A stretch of 64,000 nucleotides of DNA, from contig NZ_JAUDCO010000002.1 of NCBI RefSeq assembly GCF_030373545.1, positions 124,001-188,000 on the forward strand. The letters run 5' to 3'. Shown here one piece after another: positions 36,873 through 44,780 of this stretch (positions are counted from its first letter, which is position 1; every line of letters starts with the position of its first letter). The stretch comes from Collinsella tanakaei (GTDB lineage Bacteria; Actinomycetota; Coriobacteriia; Coriobacteriales; Coriobacteriaceae). The notes under the pieces were generated by a model, which ran no database searches, was not told the origin of the DNA, and saw only the letters and a program-made list of their open reading frames with translations. The position numbers and the translations under genes are program-made.

Positions 36873-37583
36873 GTGAGCTTCCTAGACGAGATCAAAAACA
36901 GGTTCGCAGCGCGCCAGGCCGGATACGACCAGGATGCGTATGAGGGCGAAGAGGGCTATGCCGACGACTACTACGAGGACGACGCGGCGGGCTATGATGC
37001 GCGCTACGGCTCGTCCGACTCGTATGGCTACGACCAGCAAGAGAGCGGCCACGGCGTGCTCGGTCAGACCCATCGCGGCGAGGCGGAGTCCGTTGCGGTC
37101 TATACCCGCAGCGGCCAGCTTGTCGGCGACGCCGACCGCCATGCCACGACGTTCAACCCGCCGGCGCGCAGCGCGGACTCCGCGTACCGTCCCGGCGCCT
37201 ACGACACGCCTTCGAGCTACGCCGAGGCGCGTCGCCATGCTGCGGTCCAGCAGGCTCCCGCCGTCTCCGATACCGCCGCGCATATGAGCTCGGTCATGAA
37301 CGGGACCCCGCAGCTTCCCGCCTATGTGCTGCGTCCCGAGAGCTATGACGACGTCGAGACGGTGGTGCGCCGCGTGCGCACGCGCCAGCCGGTCGTCCTT
37401 ATCTTCGTCGGCGTGCGCACCGAGATCGCCAAGCGCGTCCTCGACTTCAGCTACGGCTTTGCCTGCGGCCTGGGCGCCACGGTCAAGGAGCTGGGCGACC
37501 GCGTCTTCATCGTGCTTCCGCAGGGCTGCGAGGTCAAGGATTCCGATGTGGCCAAGCTCCGCGCTGACGGCTATCTCAAGTAA
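36873..37583 (+). CDS. sepF: Cell division protein SepF
   Basis: 236 residues, GTG start with GAGAGGTTAGGA upstream. The N-terminus SFLDEIKNRFAARQAGYD is the amphipathic membrane anchor. A long Tyr/Asp/Glu-rich linker (about residues 18-145) follows, then the SepF core: YDDVETVVRRVRTRQPVVLIF, VLDFSYGFACGLGATVKELGDRVFIVLPQGCEV. SepF tethers FtsZ to the membrane, important in Actinomycetota that lack FtsA; no ftsA is present here. The linker is longer than in Bacillus SepF (about 150 residues). Confidence 0.95.
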   Translation: MSFLDEIKNRFAARQAGYDQDAYEGEEGYADDYYEDDAAGYDARYGSSDSYGYDQQESGHGVLGQTHRGEAESVAVYTRSGQLVGDADRHATTFNPPARSADSAYRPGAYDTPSSYAEARRHAAVQQAPAVSDTAAHMSSVMNGTPQLPAYVLRPESYDDVETVVRRVRTRQPVVLIFVGVRTEIAKRVLDFSYGFACGLGATVKELGDRVFIVLPQGCEVKDSDVAKLRADGYLK

Positions 37584-37595
37584 CCGAGGAGTTCG

Positions 37596-37865
37596 ATTCC
37601 CATACTTACCATCTATCAAGTCATCTCGACGCTCGTCGATTTCTACCAAATCCTGATCGTCGTCTACTGTTTGTTTACATGGTTTCCGATTCGTCAGGGC
37701 GGATTCGTGTACGATCTCGCCATGGTGCTCGATAGCATCTGCGGCCCGTACCTCAATTTGTTCCGTCGAATCATCCCCCCGATGGGCGGTATAGACTTCT
37801 CGCCGGTTATTGCGCTTATTGCGTTAAATCTGGCGGAGCGCTTGCTGTTCAATATAATTCTGTAA
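37596..37865 (+). CDS. yggT: YggT family membrane protein (YlmG), start codon uncertain
   Basis: About 89 residues. Two hydrophobic segments flank the YggT signature FTWFPIRQG (near residue 27) and CGPYLNLFRRIIPPMGGIDFSPVIALIALNL (near 48). There is no in-frame ATG, GTG or TTG before the first membrane segment. The frame is open from the sepF stop, with GAGGAG at 37586-37591. ATT (37596) or ATA (37602) would have to start translation, or a base error hides a normal start. A TTG at 37671 would remove the first helix. YlmG proteins affect division and nucleoid shape. Gene order sepF-yggT-divIVA is standard. Confidence 0.8.
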   Translation: MPILTIYQVISTLVDFYQILIVVYCLFTWFPIRQGGFVYDLAMVLDSICGPYLNLFRRIIPPMGGIDFSPVIALIALNLAERLLFNIIL

Positions 37866-37924
37866 GGAAGGCTCAGACAGGGCCGATCGCCAACACGGCC
37901 AACGTGATGAAAAGGAGAACAAAC

Positions 37925-38584
37925 ATGGCTATCACACCCGCCGACATCCAGGCGCAGACCTTCTCTGAGGCCAAGCGCGGCTACGATCCCGGTGAGGTCG
38001 ATGTCTTTCTCGAGCAGGTTTCCGCCGAGGTCGACGCGATGCTCAACAAGATCGTTGATCTGAAGAACCGCCTGACCGCGACCGAGCAGCAGCTCGCCGA
38101 CGCCCAGGCTCAGCTGGCCGCCGCGCCCGCCGCGGCTCCCGCTCCGGTCGCCGCACCCGTCAACGAGTACGGTGCAAGCGAGCGCCAGATCTCCGCTGCC
38201 CTTATCGCTGCTCAGCAGACTGCTGACAATATCATCGCCGAGGCTCGCGAGAACGCCGAGCGCATCCGCAACGAGGCCGACGCGAAGGCCCGCGAGGTTA
38301 TCCGCAAGGCGCTCGCCGAGAAGCAGACCGAGATCGAGGAGATCGACCGTCTCAAGGCTTCCCGTGAGGAGTTCAAGAGCGAGTACCTCAAGCTCATCCA
38401 GCACTTCATGGACGATGCGCAGAACTCGTTCCCCAACGACCTGCTGAGCTCCGCGCCCAGCGGCTCCGCTCCTGCCCCCGTCGCCGCCGACCCCGCTCCG
38501 GTCGCTGCGCCCGCTCCGGCTCCCGCCCCGGTCGCCGATCCGTTCGCGCCGCTCGATAGCTTCGGCATGGACGATCTCGACTAA
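37925..38584 (+). CDS. divIVA: DivIVA-domain protein
   Basis: 219 residues from the ATG at 37925 (AAAAGGAG upstream). The N-terminal membrane-curvature domain is AITPADIQAQTFSEAKRGYDPGEVDVFLEQV. Coiled coils span about residues 35-65 and 85-165 (ENAERIRNEADAKAREVIRKALAEKQTEIEEIDRL). The last 45 residues are Ala/Pro-rich, ending FAPLDSFGMDDLD. DivIVA/Wag31 proteins mark poles and septa and direct wall growth. It ends the division gene group; a hairpin follows at 38611. Confidence 0.95.
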   Translation: MAITPADIQAQTFSEAKRGYDPGEVDVFLEQVSAEVDAMLNKIVDLKNRLTATEQQLADAQAQLAAAPAAAPAPVAAPVNEYGASERQISAALIAAQQTADNIIAEARENAERIRNEADAKAREVIRKALAEKQTEIEEIDRLKASREEFKSEYLKLIQHFMDDAQNSFPNDLLSSAPSGSAPAPVAADPAPVAAPAPAPAPVADPFAPLDSFGMDDLD

Positions 38585-38610
38585 CCGTTCGGGAAATGAG
38601 TTGATTTTGA

Positions 38611-38641
38611 CGCGCCCCGGTCGCAAGACGACCGGGGCGCG
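38611..38641. terminator. Hairpin after divIVA
   Basis: A 13-bp perfect stem CGCGCCCCGGTCG (38611-38623) / CGACCGGGGCGCG (38629-38641) with a 5-base loop. No T-run on the plus strand, but placement 27 bases past divIVA and facing rnpB fits a convergent terminator. Confidence 0.7.
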
Positions 38642-38744
38642 TTGCCATGTCGGGCGCAAGCTGCCGCCCGAGACGCAAGGGCGTATCGTCGAGGGCCTCA
38701 GCTGCGGCTCGCTCGCGATCGGATGATGGGGGAAGGAAGAAAAA

Positions 38745-39106
<362 letters not shown>

Positions 39107-39111
39107 GCAAG

Positions 39112-39117
39112 ATTGTA
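39112..39117 (-). promoter_or_regulatory. rnpB -10 box
   Basis: On the minus strand, TACAAT ends 6 bases before the predicted 5' end of RNase P RNA, the normal distance. The -35 region is weak. Confidence 0.65.
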
Positions 39118-39208
39118 GCACGTTACGAGTGGGAGAGAGACGCGGATGCGCGTCGACCCCATCGCTCGCGCAGCGCGTTATCGGACACCCCGATATCGCC
39201 GCATCCAC

Positions 39209-39230
39209 CTTACAAAACCCTTACAAAACT
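39209..39230 (+). promoter_or_regulatory. Candidate Pho box upstream of the PiT gene
   Basis: CTTACAAAACC (39209-39219) is followed directly by CTTACAAAACT (39220-39230): two units differing in one base, 11-base period, giving TTACA repeats as in PhoP-type sites. It ends 16 bases before the -35 box, a normal activator position. Confidence 0.6.
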
Positions 39231-39246
39231 ACCCGTTTGTTACCTG

Positions 39247-39275
39247 TTGGCTAAGAATCGGTAAAGTGATACGAT
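39247..39275 (+). promoter_or_regulatory. Promoter of the PiT-DUF47 operon
   Basis: TTGGCT (39247-39252), exact 17-base spacer, TACGAT (39270-39275). Each box matches the sigma-A consensus at 4 of 6 positions. Confidence 0.6.
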
Positions 39276-39418
39276 TCGTTCGGCGCATACGCGCAGGAAT
39301 TCGGGCTGATCGCTCGTCGACGCCCGCCACACGTTGCGCCCTGGCACGATATACGTACCGCGTCGGCGGTCATGTGGGCCTGGGGTTCGCACACGTCACG
39401 ACGGAAGGATTGGGCGTT

Positions 39419-40471
39419 TTGGACGTTTCGCTAATTCAATTTGCCGGGCAGGTGGTCAGCAATCCCATCTTGGCCATTTCGGTCCTGCTCACCCTTGGTG
39501 TCATCTTCGTCAACGGCTGGACCGACGCGCCGAACGCGATCGCGACGTGCATCTCGACCCGCTGCATGAACGTCCGTCCGGCGATCATCATGAGCGCGGT
39601 GTTCAATTTCCTCGGCGTGCTCATCATGACGTCGATCAACAGCTCCGTCGCCTCGACGATCAGCAACATGGTCGATTTCGGCGGCGACACCCATGAGGCG
39701 CTCGTCGCCCTGTGCGCCGCAATGTTCTCCATCGTGGTCTACAGCGTGGGCGCGTCGATCTTCGGCATTCCCACGAGCGAGAGCCATAGCCTCATCGCCG
39801 GCCTCACCGGCGCCGCCATCGCCATCCAGGGTGGCACGAGCGGCGTCAACATGGATGAATGGATCAAGGTCATCTACGGCCTGGTGCTGAGCCTGGCGCT
39901 CGGCTTCGCCATCGGTTGGGGCATATGCAAGCTGCTCACCATCGTCTGCGCCGATATAGACCGACGAAAGGCGAACGGTGCCTTCAAGTACCTGCAGATC
40001 TTCGGTGCCGCTGCGATGAGCTTCATGCACGGCGCCCAGGACGGTCAGAAGTTCATCGGCGTGCTGCTGCTCGGCGTGGCGTTCTGCAACGGTCAGCCCG
40101 ATCTGACCGGCGCCGTGATCCCGGTGTGGCTCATGGTGCTGTGCAGCCTTGTCATGGGTATCGGCACGAGTGTGGGCGGCGAGAAGATCATCAAGTCCGT
40201 CGGCATGGACATGGTCAAGCTCGAGAAGTTCCAGGGCTTCTCGGCCGACCTCGCCGGCGCGTTCTGCATCCTGCTGTCGACCGTGTTCGGTATCCCCGTC
40301 TCGACGACGCATACCAAGACGAGCGCGATCATGGGCGTGGGTGCGGTCAAGCGCCTGTCCGCCATCAACTTCTCGGTCGTCAAGGATATGATGCTCACCT
40401 GGGTGTTCACGTTCCCGGGCTGCGGCCTCATCAGCTTCGTGATGGCCAAGCTCTTCATGATGCTCTTCTAA
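39419..40471 (+). CDS. pit: Inorganic phosphate transporter, PiT family
   Basis: 350 residues from a TTG at 39419 (GAAGGA 10 bases upstream). Both inverted PiT halves are visible: VNGWTDAPNAIATCISTRCM near residue 35 with IPTSESHSLIAGLTGAAIA near 115, then AMSFMHGAQDGQKFIGVLLL near 200 with GIPVSTTHTKTSAIMGVGA near 295. About ten membrane helices. PiT carriers take up metal-phosphate with protons at low affinity. The DUF47 partner gene follows 78 bases later, the usual pairing. A Pho-box-like repeat upstream suggests phosphate control. Confidence 0.94.
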   Translation: MDVSLIQFAGQVVSNPILAISVLLTLGVIFVNGWTDAPNAIATCISTRCMNVRPAIIMSAVFNFLGVLIMTSINSSVASTISNMVDFGGDTHEALVALCAAMFSIVVYSVGASIFGIPTSESHSLIAGLTGAAIAIQGGTSGVNMDEWIKVIYGLVLSLALGFAIGWGICKLLTIVCADIDRRKANGAFKYLQIFGAAAMSFMHGAQDGQKFIGVLLLGVAFCNGQPDLTGAVIPVWLMVLCSLVMGIGTSVGGEKIIKSVGMDMVKLEKFQGFSADLAGAFCILLSTVFGIPVSTTHTKTSAIMGVGAVKRLSAINFSVVKDMMLTWVFTFPGCGLISFVMAKLFMMLF

Positions 40472-40549
40472 TGACTGGATCTGTCCCGGCGCGGCACGGT
40501 GTTGCGCCGGTTTTCGTCTGTATCGTCTCCCTATAGGAAGGAAGATCTC

Positions 40550-41173
40550 GTGGCCAGGAAAAAGGATTCGTTCTATTTCGATTCATTCGTCGAGTGCGCC
40601 AAGCTCTCGAGCCAGGCTGCCCGCCTGCTCGCCGATATCATGCGCTCGTACGATCCGGATGCCATCAAACAGCACATCGATGAGATGCACGCCATCGAGC
40701 AGGCTGCCGACGAGCACAAGCACGAGGTGCTCGACGCGCTCGTCACCGCGTTCGTGACTCCGATCGAGCGCGAGGACATCGCCGCGCTGAGCGACTACCT
40801 CGATACGGTCGTCGATCGGATCGAGGGCGTGCTGCTTCGGCTGTACTTCGACAACATCCGCGCGATCCGTCCCGACGCCCTGCCGCTCGTCGAGAAGATC
40901 GAGCGAGCGTGCGACGAGATGGGCACGCTGTTGGCTGAGCTCTCCCAGTTCAAGCGTTCCAAGACCCTGCGCGAGCACGTGATCGCGATCAACTCCATCG
41001 AGGAGGAGGCCGATTCGCTCTACATCGAGGCCATGCGCGCGCTTCACACGAGCTGCGAGGACCCGATGGAGGTCTTCACCTGGCACGAGGTCTACACGTT
41101 CCTCGAGTACTGCGTTGACAGCGTCGAGCACGTCGCCGACACCGTCAGCAGCATCGTCATGAAGAACAGCTAA
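40550..41173 (+). CDS. DUF47 family PiT-associated regulator
   Basis: 207 residues, GTG start with AGGAAGGAAG upstream. All-helical, PhoU-like: YFDSFVECAKLSSQAARLLADIM near residue 10, MHAIEQAADEHKHEVLDALVTAFVTPIEREDIAALSDYLDTVVDRIEGV near 45 (the DUF47 core), and SIEEEADSLYIEAMRAL near 147. DUF47 proteins bind or modulate the adjacent PiT transporter. Same transcript as pit. Confidence 0.93.
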   Translation: MARKKDSFYFDSFVECAKLSSQAARLLADIMRSYDPDAIKQHIDEMHAIEQAADEHKHEVLDALVTAFVTPIEREDIAALSDYLDTVVDRIEGVLLRLYFDNIRAIRPDALPLVEKIERACDEMGTLLAELSQFKRSKTLREHVIAINSIEEEADSLYIEAMRALHTSCEDPMEVFTWHEVYTFLEYCVDSVEHVADTVSSIVMKNS

Positions 41174-41390
41174 TCCGACGATTTCACGTCTGGTCTGCTA
41201 TCGTTGCGTCCGCTCCTTGATTCTGCGCGCGCTGCCGCTGCCTATGTGCGGCGGGATGCGCGCTGGGGTTCGGGGTGCGGGCGTTTTCCATGGCGCCACA
41301 GCGATGGTCGATCGGTTTTGCCACGGGTGAGGCACAGGTAGAATGGATGACGCCGGCATGCGCTGGCGTCATGTCGTTTGAAGGGCTGAT

Positions 41391-42026
41391 ATGGAGAGCT
41401 ACATCACGTTGCGCGCAGGCGCGGAGGCCACCGGTGAGTTCGTCGACCGCAAGAGCCGCTTTATCGCACAGCTGGTCCATGTGGAGAGCGAGGAGGAGGC
41501 CTCGTCCCATATCGCGGCGGTTCGCGCGCGGCACTACGATGCCCGCCACAACGTCCCGGCGTGGATTTTATCGGACGGGCGCGAGCGCGCGAGCGACGAC
41601 GGGGAACCCCAGCGCACAAGCGGCATGCCGACGCTCGAGGTGCTTCGCGGAGCGGGGTTGCGTGACGTATGCTGCGTGACGACCCGCTATTTCGGCGGTA
41701 CGCTGCTGGGGCCGGGCGGCTTGGTGCGAGCCTACACGGCGGCGGCGCAGGCCGCGATCGAGACGGCGCGCGAGACGGGCGACCTGGTCGAGATGACGCA
41801 GGTGGTTCCCGTGGACGTGCAGATGGAGTACGCCCAGTACGAGCAGGTGCTCCATATGGCTCAGGGCGCGGGCGCACATGTCGCGGGCACCGACTACACC
41901 GATTCCGTCTGCATGCACCTCGTGTTTCGGGCAGGGGAGCAGCAGGCGTTTCTGGCGGCATTGACCGAGCGCATGGCGGGCAAAGAGCGCGCGACCGTGG
42001 GCTCCGTGCGCTTCGATGAGTTTTAG
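41391..42026 (+). CDS. YigZ/IMPACT family protein
   Basis: 211 residues. DRKSRFIAQLVHVESEEEASSHIAAVRARHYDARHNVPAWIL (residues 23-65) and DDGEPQRTSGMPTLEVLRG (near 69), then VTTRYFGGTLLGPGGLVRAYTAAAQAA (near 95), are the UPF0029 N-terminal signature. A smaller C-terminal ferredoxin-like domain follows. Bacterial members are linked to translation or protease regulation, with no settled biochemical role. It stands alone, convergent with the next gene. Confidence 0.93.
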   Translation: MESYITLRAGAEATGEFVDRKSRFIAQLVHVESEEEASSHIAAVRARHYDARHNVPAWILSDGRERASDDGEPQRTSGMPTLEVLRGAGLRDVCCVTTRYFGGTLLGPGGLVRAYTAAAQAAIETARETGDLVEMTQVVPVDVQMEYAQYEQVLHMAQGAGAHVAGTDYTDSVCMHLVFRAGEQQAFLAALTERMAGKERATVGSVRFDEF

Positions 42027-42068
42027 GAATATGCCGGACGTCTGCGAGGATGACATCTGAGGCTCGCG

Positions 42069-42524
42069 CTATGCGTCGCGCCGCTGGTCGATGATCGCGC
42101 AGGCGAGCTCGACCGCATCCTCGATGCAGCCCTCGCAGGTGCGAAGCATGCCGGTATCGGTCCCGATGCCCTTGAGCTCGCGGCAGACCGTCGAGCCGTT
42201 TTGCGCGCGGAACCGCTCGAGGAGATCGCGGACGAGCAGGTAGGTTTTGCCCTTCGTGGTGCCGGGTTCATCGATGCCGGCGCTCGCCTCTTGGCTGAGA
42301 ACCATGACGGCGCCCGAGAGCGCGCCGCAGGTCTCGGTATGGCCGCCCATGCCGCCGCCGAATCCCTCCGAAAGCGCATACATCGTCGCGGCGTCGATTC
42401 CGACTTCGTCGGCAAGGGCGCAGGCGACCGCTTGGGCGCAGTTGTACTTGAGCTCCGCGCGCAGGGCGACAGCGCGCTGCGCAAGCTCCGGAGCGCGTGC
42501 GGTGAGGGCGGTTGATTCGTTCAT
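42069..42524 (-). CDS. C_GCAxxG_C_C family redox-type protein
   Basis: 151 residues from the ATG at 42524 (GAAAGG upstream on the minus strand). Cys pattern of the family: KYNCAQAVACALADEVG near residue 27, GFGGGMGGHTETCGALSGAVMVLS near 54, and two C-terminal Cys in LRTCEGCIEDAVEL near 128. The family is common in anaerobes and often near metal or redox proteins; Cys may bind a metal or iron-sulfur cluster. The open frame continues far upstream, but that part is antisense to the neighbouring sulfhydrylase gene and is not used. It diverges from that gene. Confidence 0.88.
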   Translation of the reverse strand: MNESTALTARAPELAQRAVALRAELKYNCAQAVACALADEVGIDAATMYALSEGFGGGMGGHTETCGALSGAVMVLSQEASAGIDEPGTTKGKTYLLVRDLLERFRAQNGSTVCRELKGIGTDTGMLRTCEGCIEDAVELACAIIDQRRDA

Positions 42525-42722
42525 GGTCAGCCTTTCGGGATGCGATGTTGTGCCGGAGAATGTCATCGAGCATGATACACCGGCGGCATCCCGCGCGCGG
42601 TCGACGCGAATCCCTGACGTTGCCGCTTGCATAGCTTTTGTTACATCGGTGCCGCGGTGTGCGAACTTTTGCGTGGTGCAGTATCCTGTCATACGACATC
42701 GCTCGAAAGACAAGGAGACGAC

Positions 42723-44003
42723 ATGACCGAGCGCATTGGAACGACGTGCGTGCAGGGTGGCTATCGCCCCGGCGACGCCCAGCCCCGCCAGATTCCCATC
42801 TACCAGTCCACGACGTGGAAATACGACACGTCGGAGCATATGGGCAAGCTGTTCGATCTCGAGGAGAGCGGCTACTTCTACACCCGTCTGCAGAACCCCA
42901 CGAACGATTTCGTCGCTGCCAAGATCTGCGAGCTCGAGGGCGGCAGCGCCGCCATGCTTACGAGCTCGGGCCAGGCGGCAAACTTCTTCGCGGTCTTCAA
43001 CATCGCGGGCTGCGGCGACCATGTCGTCGCGAGCTCGGCGATCTACGGCGGCACGTACAACCTGTTCGTCCATACCATGGCGCGCATGGGTCTGGAGTGC
43101 ACGTTCGTGTCTCCGGACTGCACCGATGAGGAGCTCGAGGCGGCATTTCGCCCCAACACCAAGTGCGTCTTCGGCGAGACCATCGCCAACCCTGCGCTCG
43201 ACGTGCTCGATATCGAGCGCTTTGCAGCCGCCGCTCACGCCCATGGCGTGCCTCTGATCGTGGACAACACGTTCCCCACGCCCGTGATGTGCCGTCCCAT
43301 CGAGTGGGGCGCCGATATCGTGACGCATTCCACGACCAAGTACATGGATGGTCACGGTGCTGCGGTAGGCGGCGCCATCGTGGATTCCGGCAACTTCGAC
43401 TGGATGGCGCACGCCGACAAGTTCCCGGGTCTCACGACCCCCGACGTGAGCTATCACGGCGTCGTGTACGCCGAGAAGTTCGGCCTTGAGGGGGCGTTCA
43501 TCACCAAGGCGACCGCGCAGCTCATGCGCGACTTCGGGTCCATCCAGTCGCCCATGAACGCGTTCCTGCTCAACATGGGTCTCGAGAGCCTGCACGTGCG
43601 CATGCCCCAGCACTGCAAAAACGGCCAGGCCATGGCCGAGTTCCTGTCCGAGCATCCGAAGGTTCGCTTCGTGAAGTACCCCGGGCTTCCGACCGATCCG
43701 TACTACAAGCTCGCGCAGAAGTATCTGCCCAACGGTTCGTGCGGCGTGGTGAGCTTCGGCTTCACCGGCGGTCGTGCGGCAGCCGAGCAGTTCATGAAGA
43801 GCCTCAAGCTTGCCCAGATCGCCACGCATGTCGCCGATGCGCGCACCTGCGTGCTGCATCCGGCGAACGCCACGCATCGCCAGATGAACGATGCGGAGCT
43901 CGAGGCCGCCGGTATCGCGCCCGATATGGTCCGCCTGTCGTGCGGTATCGAGAGCACCGAGGACCTGATCGCCGACGTCGAGCAAGCGCTGGCGACGATC
44001 TAG
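42723..44003 (+). CDS. metY: O-acetylhomoserine sulfhydrylase-type PLP enzyme
   Basis: 426 residues from the ATG at 42723 (AAGGAG upstream). Cys/Met-metabolism PLP family: YTRLQNPTNDFVAAKICELEGG near 60, AMLTSSGQAANFFAVFNI near 82, VDNTFPTPVMCRPIEWGADIVTHSTTKYMDGHG near 180 with the PLP Lys in TTKY, and RTCVLHPANATHRQMNDAEL near 375. It is expected to make homocysteine from O-acetylhomoserine and sulfide. Length (about 425) and the HPANATHRQ box favour MetY over cystathionine gamma-synthase (about 380). Confidence 0.92.
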   Translation: MTERIGTTCVQGGYRPGDAQPRQIPIYQSTTWKYDTSEHMGKLFDLEESGYFYTRLQNPTNDFVAAKICELEGGSAAMLTSSGQAANFFAVFNIAGCGDHVVASSAIYGGTYNLFVHTMARMGLECTFVSPDCTDEELEAAFRPNTKCVFGETIANPALDVLDIERFAAAAHAHGVPLIVDNTFPTPVMCRPIEWGADIVTHSTTKYMDGHGAAVGGAIVDSGNFDWMAHADKFPGLTTPDVSYHGVVYAEKFGLEGAFITKATAQLMRDFGSIQSPMNAFLLNMGLESLHVRMPQHCKNGQAMAEFLSEHPKVRFVKYPGLPTDPYYKLAQKYLPNGSCGVVSFGFTGGRAAAEQFMKSLKLAQIATHVADARTCVLHPANATHRQMNDAELEAAGIAPDMVRLSCGIESTEDLIADVEQALATI

Positions 44004-44039
44004 GCGCACGTGTCGCAAAAGATCTGAAGCATAGGCAAA

Positions 44040-44067
44040 GGGCGCGTCTTCGGACGCGTCCTTTTTT
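44040..44067 (+). terminator. Terminator after metY
   Basis: A 9-bp stem GGGCGCGTC (44040-44048) / GACGCGTCC (44053-44061) with a TTCG tetraloop and one G-T pair, then six T. Confidence 0.93.
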
Positions 44068-44095
44068 GCGCAGGTGGGGGACTGGACCGTCGCAC

Positions 44096-44128
44096 AAAAA
44101 AGCCCCGCAGCTCGACACTGCGGGGCTT
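44096..44128 (-). terminator. Terminator after mscL
   Basis: Stem AGCCCCGCAG (44101-44110) / CTGCGGGGCT (44118-44127) with an A-run on the plus strand at 44096-44101, so a T-run on the minus strand, 25 bases past the mscL stop. Confidence 0.93.
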
Positions 44129-44152
44129 GAGAGGTCCAGCGATGTGGACGCG

Positions 44153-44626
44153 CTACTCGGCGGCGTTCTCGTAACCCTCGAGCTTGGAGGTGCAGTGCGG
44201 GCAACGGGTCGCGTCGTCGGCGATCTCCTGGAGGCAGTAGGGGCACTTGCGGGGCTCGGGAGCGGCCTCCTCCTCGGCCTTCTTGGCAAGACCGGCCTTC
44301 TCGATGGCCTTCTCCTTGAGGTCGTTAAAGCTGTTCATGCCCTTGATGATGATGAACACGGCGACAGCGGTGATCAGGAAGCTGATGACCGCGGAGATGA
44401 AGGCGCCGAAGTCGATGGTCTGGCCGTTGAGGGCGACGGAGAGGCCCTTGACCTCGGGGCTGCCGCCGATGGCGGAGATCAGCGGCTGGATGATGGTCGA
44501 GACGAGCGAGTTGATCACCGAGGTGAACGCGCCACCGATGATGACACCGACGGCGAGGTCGACGACGTTACCGCGGCTGATGAACTCGATAAACTCCTGA
44601 ACGATGCTCTTCTTGTCCTGGGACAT
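44153..44626 (-). CDS. mscL: Large-conductance mechanosensitive channel with C-terminal zinc ribbon
   Basis: 157 residues. The channel part is normal: N-terminal helix FIEFISRGNVVDLAVGVIIGGAF, TM1, a periplasmic loop with NGQTIDFGAFISAVISFLITAVAVF (TM2), and the charged cytoplasmic helix NDLKEKAIEKAG. After residue 125 a zinc ribbon is added: CPYC at 128-131 and CPHC at 142-145, spaced by 10 residues, then KLEGYENAAE. MscL opens under membrane tension to release solutes. TAAGGAG precedes the ATG. Confidence 0.95.
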   Translation of the reverse strand: MSQDKKSIVQEFIEFISRGNVVDLAVGVIIGGAFTSVINSLVSTIIQPLISAIGGSPEVKGLSVALNGQTIDFGAFISAVISFLITAVAVFIIIKGMNSFNDLKEKAIEKAGLAKKAEEEAAPEPRKCPYCLQEIADDATRCPHCTSKLEGYENAAE

Positions 44627-44726
44627 GGTGCTCCTTACAACGAGGGTGTCGAAATAACCAACCGCTCATCATGGCGGCATTTTAGCCCCGCTCCAATAGC
44701 TAAACTGAAAGATGAAGCAAAGCGAC

Positions 44727-44767
44727 AAAAACACCCCGGGCAGCGCGTACAGCGCGTGTCCGGGGTG
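44727..44767 (-). terminator. Terminator after the phosphofructokinase gene
   Basis: CACCCCGG (44732-44739) pairs with CCGGGGTG (44760-44767); the interior GCGCGTACAGCGCG-type sequence extends the fold. A T-run follows on the minus strand (plus AAAAA at 44727-44731). Confidence 0.88.
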
Positions 44768-44780
44768 CCGGGAGGCGTTC

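Larger units (their letters stand above)
39107..39418. other. 312-base region between divergent rnpB and the PiT gene
   Basis: No gene. It contains the rnpB -10 box, two 11-base Pho-box-like repeats (39209-39230), a promoter (39247-39275), and a leader of about 135 bases running to the PiT start. Longer in-frame openings upstream of the PiT start are Arg-rich and lack a ribosome site. Confidence 0.7.

Noticed and set aside
42525-44246. Long minus-strand open frame extending the C_GCAxxG_C_C gene to 725 residues
   Set aside because: It is antisense to the well-supported sulfhydrylase gene, lacks domain signals, and the ATG at 42524 has a proper ribosome site and a normal family N-terminus.
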